This document shows, piece by piece, positions 34,833 through 43,218 of a stretch of DNA of 64,000 nucleotides. The notes under the pieces were generated by a model that saw only the letters and a list, made by a program, of their open reading frames with translations, ran no database searches and was not told the origin of the DNA. Source of the stretch: Actinosynnema pretiosum (lineage in GTDB: Bacteria > Actinomycetota > Actinomycetes > Mycobacteriales > Pseudonocardiaceae); the NCBI RefSeq assembly GCF_024171695.1, contig NZ_JAMTCF010000006.1, positions 186,001 to 250,000 of the forward strand. The letters are read 5' to 3'. Both the position numbers and the translations under genes were made by a program. The number at the start of each line of letters is the position of its first letter. The stretch's first letter is position 1.

Positions 34833-34892
34833 CTCCGGAAGAAGTCCGCGCGGCAGCCTACTACGCCGCGCGCACCCTCCACAGTGGACCGG

Positions 34893-35702
34893 TTACCACC
34901 CGACGTGCTCGGCGTAGCGGTCCCTGACCAGCGCCACCGCCTCGTCCGGGTCCATCGCCCACAGGTCGGCGTTGAAGATCTCCACCTCCACGTCGCCCCG
35001 GTACCCGGCGGCGGCGACCAGGTCGGCGACGGCGCGGAAGTCCACGTGCCCGTCGCCCATGACCCCGCGCGCGAGCAGCGCGTCGGCGGGCAGCGGCGTG
35101 ATCCAGTCACACACCTGGAACGAGGCGATCCGCCCGCGCGCCCGCTCCACCTGCGCGGGCAGGTCCGGGTCCCACCACACGTGGAAGGTGTCCACGACCA
35201 CCCCGACCACCGACGGGTCGTGCTCCTCGGCCAGGTCGAGCGCCTGCCCGAGCGTGGACAGCACGCCCCGGTCGGCGCAGTAGATCGGGTGCATGGGCTC
35301 CAGCGCCAGCCGCACCCCCAGGTCCGCCGCTTGCGGGACCAGCTCGGCGAGCACCGACCGCACCCGCTCGCGCGTGCCGGGCAGGTCGCGGGAACCGGCG
35401 GGCAGGCCGCCGACCACCAGCACCAGGCAGTCCGCGCCCAGCGCGGCGGTCTCGTCGATCGCGGCCCGGTTGTCGGCGAGCGCCTCGTCCCGGTCGGGCC
35501 GGGTGAAGAACCCGCCCCGGCACAGCGAGGACACCCGCAGCCCGGACGCGCGCACCAGCTCCACCCCGCGCTCGACGCCGAACTCGTGCAGCGGCTCCCG
35601 CCACACCCCGATGGAGCCGATGCCGAACCGCGCGCACGCGTCCACGGCCTGCGCCAGACCGAGCCCGTTCACCGTCTTCTGGTTGAGCGACAGGCGGTTC
35701 AC
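34893..35702 (-). CDS. Sugar phosphate isomerase/epimerase (xylose isomerase-like TIM barrel)
   Basis: This 269-residue TIM-barrel protein belongs to the AP endonuclease 2/xylose-isomerase-like family. Metal-ligand segments are LALEPMHP (Glu), VVVDTFHVWWDP (Asp, His), and VEIFNADLWAMDP near the C-terminus (Glu). It is the last gene of a leftward operon. Its GTG start overlaps the stop of the DUF993 gene by 4 bases, so the three proteins are translated together. Isomerisation or epimerisation of the keto-sugar formed by the first enzyme is the likely role; the substrate is unknown. Confidence 0.88.
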   Translation of the reverse strand: MNRLSLNQKTVNGLGLAQAVDACARFGIGSIGVWREPLHEFGVERGVELVRASGLRVSSLCRGGFFTRPDRDEALADNRAAIDETAALGADCLVLVVGGLPAGSRDLPGTRERVRSVLAELVPQAADLGVRLALEPMHPIYCADRGVLSTLGQALDLAEEHDPSVVGVVVDTFHVWWDPDLPAQVERARGRIASFQVCDWITPLPADALLARGVMGDGHVDFRAVADLVAAAGYRGDVEVEIFNADLWAMDPDEAVALVRDRYAEHVGW

Positions 35703-36841
35703 CTGGCCACGCCCGCCGCGTCGAGCAGCAGCGACAGCCGGTGCGCGGCCAGCTCCGGGTCGGGCAGCAGGCCCGCCGCGTCCGCGTGCAGGAACGCCTG
35801 CACCAGGTGCGGCACGGACCGGGCGCCGTGCAGCCCGCCGATCATGGTGAACCCCGGTTGCAGCCCGCTGATCCAGGCCAGGAAGGCGATCCCGGTCTTG
35901 TAGTAGAACGTCGGCGGCGCGAACACGTGCCGCGCCAGGGGCAGCGTCGGCTCCAGCTCGGCCAGGTAGGTCGCGGTGTCGCCCTCGTCCAGCGCGCGCA
36001 GCGCGGCGGAGGCGGCGGGCGCGATCGCGGCGAACACGCCGAGCAGCGCGTCGCTGGACCGTCCGCCCTCGCCCAGCACCAGCTCCGGGTAGTGGTAGTC
36101 GTCGCCGGTGTAGAGCCGCACGCCGTCGGGCAGCTCGGCCCGCAGCGCGCGCTCGTGCCCGGCGTCCAGCAGCGACACCTTGACCCCGTCGACCCGGTCC
36201 CGGTGCTCGTGCACCAGGTCCAGGAACGCCTTGGTCGCCTCGGCGACGTCCGCGCTCCCCCAGTAGCCCGCCAGGCTCGGGTCGAACGCGGTGCCCAGCC
36301 AGTGCAGGATCACCGGCTCGTCGGCCTGCGGCAGCAGCCGGTCGTAGACCCACCGGTAGTCGCGCGCGGAGGTCGCGACGCGGGCGAGCTGCCTGCTGGC
36401 CATGACGATGGCCTGCGCGCCGGTGGACTGCACGAACTCGACCTGCTCGGCGTACGCGCGCAGCACACCGTCCACATCGGACACCCTCTCCGCGTGGTCG
36501 GTGCCCGCACCGGCGGCGAGCCTGCCGCGCCCGGCCTCGGCGGCGCTGCGCCGGATCAGCTCCCGGCAGGCGGCCCAGTCGAGGCCCATGCCGCGCTGGG
36601 CGGTGTCCATCGCCTCGGCGACGCCGAGCCCGTGCGCCCACAGGTGCCTGCGGAACGCCAGCGTGGACTCCCAGTCGACGGCGGCGGGCGCGCCGGGGGC
36701 GTTGTCCCCCAACGGGTCCGCGACCACGTGGGCGGCGGCGAACGCGACCCTGGAGGTGAACGGCCCCGGCGAGGTGCGGCGCCGGACGGGGTCGCGCAGG
36801 ACGTGGACCCGACCGCCGGGGAGGGTGACGCGCGCGCTCAC
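35699..36841 (-). CDS. DUF993 family protein (dihydrodipicolinate synthase-like)
   Basis: This 380-residue protein matches the DUF993 family, annotated as dihydrodipicolinate-synthase-like from its predicted aldolase-type barrel. Recognisable segments are VDWESTLAFRRHLWAHGLG, AEAMDTAQRGMGLDW and FAPPTFYYKTGIAFLAW. Its activity is not established in the literature I know; a retro-aldol or decarboxylation step on a sugar acid would suit the operon. The GTG start overlaps the upstream dehydrogenase stop in GTGA, and its own stop overlaps the isomerase start, so all three genes are translationally coupled. Confidence 0.85.
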   Translation of the reverse strand: MSARVTLPGGRVHVLRDPVRRRTSPGPFTSRVAFAAAHVVADPLGDNAPGAPAAVDWESTLAFRRHLWAHGLGVAEAMDTAQRGMGLDWAACRELIRRSAAEAGRGRLAAGAGTDHAERVSDVDGVLRAYAEQVEFVQSTGAQAIVMASRQLARVATSARDYRWVYDRLLPQADEPVILHWLGTAFDPSLAGYWGSADVAEATKAFLDLVHEHRDRVDGVKVSLLDAGHERALRAELPDGVRLYTGDDYHYPELVLGEGGRSSDALLGVFAAIAPAASAALRALDEGDTATYLAELEPTLPLARHVFAPPTFYYKTGIAFLAWISGLQPGFTMIGGLHGARSVPHLVQAFLHADAAGLLPDPELAAHRLSLLLDAAGVAR

Positions 36842-37983
36842 AGCTGCCCCAGCTCGACGCGGCGCCCCTCGGCGGAGGAGCGCAGACCGGCGCGGGCCAG
36901 CCGGATTCCGCGCGCCCCGGCCAGGAAGTCGTACGGGTGCGGGCCGTCCTCCACCACGTGCCGCACGAACTGCTCCCACTGGGCCTTGAACCCGTTGTCG
37001 AACTCGGTGTTGTCCGGGACCTCCTGCCACTGGTCGCGGAACGAGGTCGGCTCGGGCACGTCCGGGTTCCACACCGGGCGGGGCGTGGTGGCGCGGGGCT
37101 GCACGACGCAGCGGTGCAGCCCGGCGACGGCGCTGCCGTGCGTGCCGTCGACCTGGAACTCCACCAGCTCGTCCCGGTGCACGCGCACGCACCACGAGGA
37201 GTTGACCTGGGCGATCACGCCCCCTGCCAGCTCGAAGATCGCGTAGGCGGCGTCGTCGGCGGTGGCGGCGTAGCTCTCGCCGCGCTCGTCCACCCGCTGG
37301 TCGACGTGCGTGGCCACCTTCGCGGTGACCGCCTCGACCCGGCCGAACAGGTTCTCCAGCACGTAGTTCCAGTGGCAGAACATGTCCACGGCGATGCCGC
37401 CGCCGTCCTCGACCCGGTAGTTCCAGGAGGGCCGCTGCGCGGGCTGCCAGTCGCCCTCGAACACCCAGTAGCCGAACTCGCCGCGCACCGACAGCACCCG
37501 CCCGAAGAACCCGCCGTCCACCAGCCGCTTGAGCTTGAGCAGGCCGGGCAGGTACAGCTTGTCGTGCACCACCCCGCTCTTCACCCCGGCCGCCTCGGCG
37601 AGCCGCGCGAGTTCGAGGGCCTGCTCGACGGTCTCGGCGACGGGCTTCTCGGTGTAGACGTGCCTGCCCGCGTCGATGGCGCGCACGATGGACTTCTCCC
37701 GCACCGAGGTCAGCTGCGCGTCGAAGTACAGCGGGCACCCGTCGTCGGACAGCGCCGAGTCCAGGTCGGTGGTCCACCGGCTGAGCCCGTGCCGCTCGGC
37801 GATCTCGGCGAGCTTGGCCCCGTTCCGCCCGACCAGCACCGGTTCGAGCTGCACCCGCGACCCGTCGGCGAGCGGGACGCCGCCCTGCTCGCGGATCGCG
37901 AGCACCGAGCGGAGCAGGTGCTGCCGGTACCCCATGCGCCCGGTGACCCCGTTCATCACCACGCCCAGGCTTCGCGCTGCCAT
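36838..37983 (-). CDS. Gfo/Idh/MocA family sugar dehydrogenase
   Basis: This 381-residue NAD(P)-dependent oxidoreductase is the first gene of the operon. The N-terminal Rossmann part has the variant start LGVVMNGVTGRMGYRQ. The family signature VYTEKPVAETVEQALEL contains the catalytic-site Lys of EKP, and the C-terminal alpha/beta domain holds GGGIAVDMFCHWNYVLE. It would oxidise a hydroxyl of a sugar or inositol derivative. The ATG has a strong AAGGAGG site. A LacI-type operator lies 15 bases upstream, which predicts induction by a carbohydrate. Confidence 0.92.
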   Translation of the reverse strand: MAARSLGVVMNGVTGRMGYRQHLLRSVLAIREQGGVPLADGSRVQLEPVLVGRNGAKLAEIAERHGLSRWTTDLDSALSDDGCPLYFDAQLTSVREKSIVRAIDAGRHVYTEKPVAETVEQALELARLAEAAGVKSGVVHDKLYLPGLLKLKRLVDGGFFGRVLSVRGEFGYWVFEGDWQPAQRPSWNYRVEDGGGIAVDMFCHWNYVLENLFGRVEAVTAKVATHVDQRVDERGESYAATADDAAYAIFELAGGVIAQVNSSWCVRVHRDELVEFQVDGTHGSAVAGLHRCVVQPRATTPRPVWNPDVPEPTSFRDQWQEVPDNTEFDNGFKAQWEQFVRHVVEDGPHPYDFLAGARGIRLARAGLRSSAEGRRVELGQL

Positions 37984-37997
37984 GGTTCCCGCCTCCT

Positions 37998-38013
37998 TGG
38001 AAAGCGTTTACCA
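37998..38013 (-). promoter_or_regulatory. LacI-family operator of the sugar-catabolic operon
   Basis: TGGAAAGCGTTTACCA is an imperfect palindrome (6 of 8 positions symmetric) with the CG centre and AAxCG core typical of LacI/GalR sites. It directly abuts the RBS of the dehydrogenase gene. No LacI gene is in the window, so the repressor acts in trans. Confidence 0.72.
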
Positions 38014-38060
38014 GGGTGACGGTAGGTGCGCGGCGCGGGCGGTGACAAGCCTGCCGAGCG

Positions 38061-38095
38061 GGTGCCTTCGGCCGGGTGGGGCCCCACCCGGCACC
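38061..38095 (-). terminator. Terminator of the PstS-like gene
   Basis: A 20-base perfect palindrome (38072-38091, arms CCGGGTGGGG and CCCCACCCGG) is flanked by GGTGCC and GGCACC, extending the potential structure. It lies 10 bases beyond the leftward stop at 38106. Confidence 0.75.
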
Positions 38096-38105
38096 CGACC
38101 GGAGC

Positions 38106-39581
38106 TCACTCGGGGAGGCCGAACCCCTCCTTGTCGACGATGGCGCGCCCCTCGTCGCCGCGGAAGTAGTCGATGAAGGACTCGGCGAGGCTGCCGACCG
38201 CGGGCGGGCCGTCGGTGTGGAGGAACTCATCGGCCATGAACACGTACCTCCCCCGGTCCGCGGGCTCGATCCCGTTGATCGTCACGATGCGCAGCGCGGG
38301 GTCCTCCTCGGCGGCCTCGCGCGCGGCGGACAGCTCGGCGTACCCGATCCCTCCCGGTGTCCGTCCCAGCTCGGCGAGCAGTTCCGAGGTCTCGCTGTGC
38401 TCGCAGAGCGGCACCTTGCCGTCGGGCACCGCGTCGCCGTTGCACTTCCGGTCCAGGTTCTCCTGCCCGACCGGCGCCTCCAGCACCAGGTCGTCGAACG
38501 CCGCGCGGGTGCCGGACTGGAAGGTGCGGCTGAACACGGTGACGCGGTTGGCCCCCGCTCCGTCCCAGTAGGGACGCCTGCCCGCGTAGATCTCCCTGAG
38601 CTGGTCCTGGGTCAGATCGGTGACACCGGTGCCCGCGTTGACCAGCACGGCGAAGGTGACCTTGCCGACCGGGTGCCCCACCAGCAGCCGGTACTTGGCC
38701 CCGGTCACCTGGCCGTCGGTCATGGCGATCTGCGCCTCGCCGCGCACCAGCCGGTCGGCGCCGGTGAAGCTGGGGCTGGGCACGACCAGGATGTCGGCGT
38801 CGGAGCAGCGCGCGCGGTAGGAGTCGGCGACCTTCTCCGCCACCGGGGCGAACGCGCTGGAGCCGTCCACGACCAGCACGCCCTGCGCGCACGCGGTGCC
38901 CCGCCCGCCGCCCAGCCCGGTCAGCACCAGCGCCACCGACGCCGTGACCACGACCAGCGCGACGCCGGACAGCCACAGGCTGCGCTTGCTGGGGCCGTTG
39001 CCGGTGGTGGTGTCGTGCACGACCCGTCCCCCGGAGACGAAAGCCTCGCAGGTGACCGCAGCCGGGGCGTCCGCGTCCGGGACGCCGGACAGCAGCACGA
39101 GCAGCTTGATGCGGTCCTTGCGGTTGAGCGGGGTCTTGGGCAGCACCAGCTTCGTCTCACCGGGAGTCGGCCACTGCGGGTAGCGCTCGACGCGCTTGCG
39201 CAGGGCCTTGCCCTCCACGATCTCCGCGTCCACCACGGTGCGCCCGCCGAACTCCAGGGTCAGCGGGTCCTCGAAGTCCTCGGTGCGGATCGCGGCGTTG
39301 CCGGTGTTCGCTATGCGCACCAGCGCGAAGCTGGGCTGCGCAACGACGTTCTCCTTGTTGAACAGCTGAACGTCGATCATGGACGTGTCCTCGACCGGGT
39401 CGATCCCGATCGGTGTGTCCAGGTGCACGCGGTAGGTGATCTGCTTGCGCTTGAGCCACCACCCCACCAGTGACAGCAGCACGGTCACCAGCAGCGTGAC
39501 GACGCCGATCATCGCCTCGGCGCTGCCGGTGAGCTGGGTTAAGAAGTCCTCCTCGGGCAAGACGCCCACCCCCTTCACCAC
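38106..39581 (-). CDS. Membrane-anchored PstS-like substrate-binding protein with extra domain
   Basis: This 491-residue protein has two membrane segments. The first (about 24-42, MIGVVTLLVTVLLSLVGWWL) is followed by about 150 residues of unassigned beta-rich sequence (YRVHLDTPIGIDP to HDTTTG). The second (about 205-226, WLSGVALVVVTASVALVL) precedes a PBP-like domain related to phosphate-binding PstS. The PBP part includes VLVVDGSSAFAPVAEKV, AGTGVTDLTQDQLREIYAG and FQSGTRAAFDDLVL. With two membrane spans and an N-terminus outside, the PBP domain would also face outside and the middle domain the cytoplasm. No permease genes adjoin, so it may sense rather than transport. GTG codons at 39581 and 39578 make the start uncertain. 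Confidence 0.8.
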   Translation of the reverse strand: MVKGVGVLPEEDFLTQLTGSAEAMIGVVTLLVTVLLSLVGWWLKRKQITYRVHLDTPIGIDPVEDTSMIDVQLFNKENVVAQPSFALVRIANTGNAAIRTEDFEDPLTLEFGGRTVVDAEIVEGKALRKRVERYPQWPTPGETKLVLPKTPLNRKDRIKLLVLLSGVPDADAPAAVTCEAFVSGGRVVHDTTTGNGPSKRSLWLSGVALVVVTASVALVLTGLGGGRGTACAQGVLVVDGSSAFAPVAEKVADSYRARCSDADILVVPSPSFTGADRLVRGEAQIAMTDGQVTGAKYRLLVGHPVGKVTFAVLVNAGTGVTDLTQDQLREIYAGRRPYWDGAGANRVTVFSRTFQSGTRAAFDDLVLEAPVGQENLDRKCNGDAVPDGKVPLCEHSETSELLAELGRTPGGIGYAELSAAREAAEEDPALRIVTINGIEPADRGRYVFMADEFLHTDGPPAVGSLAESFIDYFRGDEGRAIVDKEGFGLPE

Positions 39582-39681
39582 CGAAGGTAGGGGTGGGCGC
39601 TCGGGAACCCGCCCGAGTTCACCGGCTGTTGTCCCGGCGTTGGCCGGTGGTCGGCGGGACTCGGGCGCGTTCCCCGGCCCG

Positions 39682-40323
39682 CTAGCGGAAGGTGACGGTG
39701 AGGCAGGCCAGCCGGGCGCCCGCGGTGCCCGCCTTGCCCGGCTCGGTCATGGTGTGCTCGGCCTCGTGCACGACGATCGACGCGGGCACCCGGTCGGTGA
39801 ACCCGAACGGCACGGTGGTCTCGGACTCGCCGGTGCCCTGGGCGTCCGTCATCAAATCGAGCCAGAACTCGTTGCGCGCGTTGGCGAACGCCGGGTCGGT
39901 GGAGGGCTTGTCCGGGGTGGCCGCCGGGTCCTGCTCGTGCTGGAAGTGCGGGCCGGCGTCGGCGCCGGTCTTGCCGCACGGCTGGGTGTGGGCGTGCACC
40001 GCGTAGCCCCGGTCCTGCTGGAAGCCCTGGACGGACAGCCGGACGGTGGTCTGCTCGTCCTCCTCGGCGACCTCGACGTCCATGCTCGCGCCCACGGGGG
40101 CGGCGTCCTGGTCGTAGGTGAAGGCGGTCTGCGCGTCCTCCGGCACGGCGAGCACGCCGGACTCCCGGACGGTGACCACGTCGGTGCTGGCCGCGTCGCC
40201 CTCGGCCGAGGTGCCCGCGGGCTCGGTGCTCCCGGTCTGCTCGGACGGCCGGTCGCTCGGGGTGCACCCGGCTGCCAGCGCGGCGGCGGCGAGCACGGCG
40301 AGCGGGAGGCGGGTCAGGCGCAT
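39682..40323 (-). CDS. Cu/Zn superoxide dismutase-like lipoprotein
   Basis: This 213-residue lipoprotein (lipobox LAAGC, Cys at residue 20) has a Ser/Thr/Glu-rich linker and then a Cu/Zn SOD fold. Metal-binding histidines are in YAVHAHTQPCG and AGPHFQHEQDP, with later His in IVVHEAEHTM. Paired cysteines in HTQPCG and ARLACLTV can form the conserved intramolecular disulfide. The usual active-site Arg near the C-terminus may be ARLACL, but this cannot be confirmed without alignment. It would detoxify superoxide at the cell surface. The gene is monocistronic. Confidence 0.87.
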   Translation of the reverse strand: MRLTRLPLAVLAAAALAAGCTPSDRPSEQTGSTEPAGTSAEGDAASTDVVTVRESGVLAVPEDAQTAFTYDQDAAPVGASMDVEVAEEDEQTTVRLSVQGFQQDRGYAVHAHTQPCGKTGADAGPHFQHEQDPAATPDKPSTDPAFANARNEFWLDLMTDAQGTGESETTVPFGFTDRVPASIVVHEAEHTMTEPGKAGTAGARLACLTVTFR

Positions 40324-40495
40324 GACTTCCCCTTCGTTGGGCTTGCACGGCAGTGCACGGCTACCCGGTGCGGCGGGATGCTACACACGGTGATCACGGG
40401 GTCCGGCCGTGGCGCGCTCCACGAACGAGTGAACTACTCCGCTGCCGCCCTCCCCCTCCCCCGACGCCCCCAAAACTGTCGGACCCCTCCGGACA

Positions 40496-41779
40496 ATGGG
40501 TCACGTGCCCACAGCCGATGAGCTCCTCAGCCCCACGACCGTCCTCGACCTGGCCGAGCACCTGCGCCTGGCCGGGGCGCCGTCCCCGCGCGTCACCGAG
40601 GCGGCGGGCGCGCTGGACGGCGTCGCGCTGGCGGGCCGGACCAGGCTGGTCGCGGACGCGGTGCTGGCCGACCTGCCGGAGGACTACTCGGCGTTCGAGG
40701 CGGTGCTGCGGGCGGCGCTGGCCGACCCTGGCTTCGGGGGGTGGGCGGTGTGGCCGCTGTCCGAGGCGCTGGCGGCGCGCGCCGCGTCGGCCGACCGGGT
40801 CCGGGAGGGCCTGGACGTGCTGGCGGCCATGACCGGGCGGCTGACCGGCGAGTTCGCGCTGCGCACGTTCCTGCTGGCCGACCTCGGCACGACCCTGGAC
40901 GTGGCGCTGGGCTGGACGGGGTCGCCGGACGAGCACGTGCGCAGGCTGGCCAGCGAGGGCACGCGGCCGTTCCTGCCGTGGGGCAGGCGCGTGCCGGGCC
41001 TGGTGGCGGAGCCGGAGCGGGCGCTGCCCGTCCTGGAGGCGCTGCGCGACGACGAGTCGGAGTACGTGCGCCGCTCGGTGGCCAACCACCTGAACGACGT
41101 GAGCAGACTGGCCCCGGCGCTGGTGGTCGACGTGGCGGGGCGCTGGCTGTCCGAGCCGGGGCCGACGACGCCCCGGCTGGTGCGGCACGCCCTGCGGACG
41201 CTGGTGAAGCGCGGCGATCCGGGGGCGCTGGGCCTGCTGGGGTACGGGGCGGCGGAGGCGGTGGAGGTGACCGGTCCGGTGCTGGCGCGGAACGAGGTGG
41301 TGTTCGGCGGCGGCCTGGAGTTCACGGCGGAGGTCAGGAACCGGGGCTCGGAGGCGGCGCGGCTGGCGATCGACTACGCGGTGCACTACGTGAAGGCGGA
41401 CGGCTCCAGGACGCCGAAGGTCTTCAAGCTGACCACGCGGGTGCTGGAGCCGGGAGAACGCGCCCTGCTGACGAAGCGCCACCCGTTCCGCGAGATCACC
41501 ACGAGACGGCACCACGCGGGCACGCACGCGGTGGAACTCCAGGTCAACGGCGTTCGGCACGGGCTGACCGAGTTCGAGCTGACAGGGCTGGCCGGTCCGC
41601 GCGGGGCGACGGGGTCGGGCGGAGTGGCGGGGTCGGGCGGGGTGGCGGGATCGGGCGGAGTGGCAGCGCCAGGCGGAATGGCGGGATCGGGCACGGCTGC
41701 GGCAGGCACGGCTGCGGGATCAGGAGCTGCGGCGAGTCCGGGCCGAACGGCGAGCGCGGTCGACGCAGGGGGGAGGTGA
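40496..41779 (+). CDS. AlkD-like HEAT-repeat protein with GSGGVA tail
   Basis: The first 250 residues resemble the AlkD DNA alkylation repair family: a HEAT-like superhelix with WAVWPLSEALAARAA and VRRLASEGTRPFLPWGRRV, the latter being the segment that carries the DNA-contacting aromatic/acidic residues in AlkD-type glycosylases. A second region (LLGYGAAEAVEVTGPVLARN to VELQVNGV) is beta-rich, as in other actinobacterial homologues. The last 60 residues form a low-complexity tail containing three perfect GSGGVA units. Base-excision repair of alkylated purines is the family role; activity here is inferred. ATG at 40496 and GTG at 40505 are both plausible starts. Confidence 0.87.
   Translation: MGHVPTADELLSPTTVLDLAEHLRLAGAPSPRVTEAAGALDGVALAGRTRLVADAVLADLPEDYSAFEAVLRAALADPGFGGWAVWPLSEALAARAASADRVREGLDVLAAMTGRLTGEFALRTFLLADLGTTLDVALGWTGSPDEHVRRLASEGTRPFLPWGRRVPGLVAEPERALPVLEALRDDESEYVRRSVANHLNDVSRLAPALVVDVAGRWLSEPGPTTPRLVRHALRTLVKRGDPGALGLLGYGAAEAVEVTGPVLARNEVVFGGGLEFTAEVRNRGSEAARLAIDYAVHYVKADGSRTPKVFKLTTRVLEPGERALLTKRHPFREITTRRHHAGTHAVELQVNGVRHGLTEFELTGLAGPRGATGSGGVAGSGGVAGSGGVAAPGGMAGSGTAAAGTAAGSGAAASPGRTASAVDAGGR
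41612..41665 (+). repeat. Three 18-bp tandem units coding GSGGVA
   Basis: Units at 41612, 41630 and 41648 differ by only a few third-position bases and lengthen the disordered tail of the AlkD-like protein. They lie in frame, so unit number can change without a frameshift. Confidence 0.85.
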
Positions 41780-41865
41780 AGCGCGACGAACCCTGACCCA
41801 CAACTGAAACCGAACCACGCCCGCTGGGCACGCGACCGACACCCGAGGCTCGCAGAGGCGGCGGG

Positions 41866-41942
41866 GTGGCGGTAAGCCCTGGGTGGCGGGTGGCGGTAAG
41901 CCCTGGGCGGCAGGCGGCAGGCGGCAGGCGGCAGGCGGCGGG
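41866..41942. repeat. 24-bp duplication followed by CGGCAGG heptamers
   Basis: GTGGCGGTAAGCCCTGGG occurs twice (41866-41883 and 41890-41907). It is followed by four CGGCAGG heptamers and a fifth variant CGGCGGG (41908-41942). Such perfect short units are prone to slippage. Confidence 0.9.
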
Positions 41943-42175
41943 TGACGGCACAGCACGGCTGTCGGGTGCCCGCGCGGACCGGCCAGCGGAACGTCAGCGC
42001 AGTCCGATTCGGTCGCCCCCGCCCTCGCGATCGGCGGGGTGCGCGCGGCCCGGCTGGCAATACCCGTCCCTGACGACCGGCCAAGCGTCGGTACGGCCAG
42101 TCCGGTTGGTCGTGCCCGCGTTGCCCGGTCGGCAGGTGGTGGTGCGGCCCCGTAGTAGCGCGGCTCAGCCGGTGG

Positions 42176-42335
42176 GTGTTCCAGTGGATGGCACCGCCTA
42201 GTGGGGGGTGCCGCCGCCCAGTGGATGGCGCCGCCGCCCAGTCTGCGGGTGGTGGCGCCGCCGCCCAGTGGACGGCGCCGCCGCTCAGTCAGCGGATGTC
42301 GGCGCCGCCGCCCGATCAGCGGGTGACGGCTCAGG
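42176..42335. repeat. Degenerate repeats around CGCCGCCGCCCAGT
   Basis: Variants of GTGGATGGCGCCGCCGCCCAGT recur about every 28-35 bases (cores near 42190, 42212, 42232, 42262, 42281, 42305). They resemble an expanded GC-rich minisatellite directly upstream of the hydrolase gene. Confidence 0.7.
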
Positions 42336-42370
42336 CCGGTCTGCGGGTTCCACGGAGGTAGGGTGGCCGC

Positions 42371-43171
42371 GTGCCCTTCGCCCGGACAGCCGATGACGTG
42401 CAGATCCACTACCAGGTCAACGGCTCCGGCGATCCGCTGCTGCTGCTCTCCGGGCAGGCCAACAACCTGCACTGGTGGGACCGGGTGCGCCCGGACTTCG
42501 ACCGCGAGTTCACCACCATCGTGCTCGACCACCGGGGCACCGGCCTGAGCGACAAGCCCGAGGGCGGTTACGCCACGCGCACCTTCGCCGAGGACGCGCT
42601 CAGCGTGCTGGACGCCCTCGGCGTCGACCGCTGCCACGTGTACGGCACCTCCATGGGCGGCCGGGTGGCGCAGTGGGTGGCCGCCGACCACCCGGAGCGG
42701 GTGCGCGGGTTGGTGCTCGGGTGCACCTCGCCCGGTCCGCCGCACGGCGTCGAGCGCTCGCCCGAGGTTCGCCGCAGCCTCGCGCAGGTGGACCGCCGCA
42801 AGGCAAGGCGCGCGCTCCTGGAACTGATGTACACCCCGGCCTGGCTGGAGCTCCACGACGGACCGTTCACCACGCACGGCGGGCCGTTCACCACCCTGGG
42901 CGACCCGGACATGCCCCCGCACGCCAGGAAGGGCCACCTGCTGGCGAGCGGCAACCACAACGCCTGGGACGTCCTGCCGTCGATCACCGCGCCGACGCTG
43001 GTCGTGCACGGCACCGACGACCGGTTCAACCCGACCGAGAACGCCCCGCTGCTGACCGCCCGCATCCCGGACACCCGCCTGCACCTGGTCGAGGGCGCCA
43101 GGCACGCCTACTTCGAGGAGTTCCACCACGAGACCGGCCCGCTGGTCGCGGACTTCCTCACCGGGCGCTGA
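42371..43171 (+). CDS. Alpha/beta hydrolase
   Basis: This is a 266-residue hydrolase with nucleophile Ser in YGTSMGGRVA, Asp in HGTDDRFNP and His in GARHAYFEE. The oxyanion region is LLSGQANNLHWWD. It belongs to the large esterase/lyase-like group and its substrate is unknown. An in-frame duplication is visible in the cap region (DGPFTTH followed by GGPFTTL). The GTG start follows GGAGGTAGGG. Confidence 0.9.
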   Translation: MPFARTADDVQIHYQVNGSGDPLLLLSGQANNLHWWDRVRPDFDREFTTIVLDHRGTGLSDKPEGGYATRTFAEDALSVLDALGVDRCHVYGTSMGGRVAQWVAADHPERVRGLVLGCTSPGPPHGVERSPEVRRSLAQVDRRKARRALLELMYTPAWLELHDGPFTTHGGPFTTLGDPDMPPHARKGHLLASGNHNAWDVLPSITAPTLVVHGTDDRFNPTENAPLLTARIPDTRLHLVEGARHAYFEEFHHETGPLVADFLTGR

Positions 43172-43218
43172 CCGCACTCCGGCTGCCCAGCGGCCCGGCG
43201 CCACCCATCGCTCCACCG

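Larger units (their letters stand above)
41780..42370. other. 590-base non-coding region rich in short repeats
   Basis: No frame has protein character. Two repeat blocks (listed separately) occupy the middle and right parts. The promoter and RBS of the hydrolase gene are near 42350 (CGGAGGTAGGG). Confidence 0.65.

Noticed and set aside
39600..39617. 6-bp hairpin CTCGGG/CCCGAG after the SOD gene
   Set aside because: It is too short to separate from background in such GC-rich DNA.
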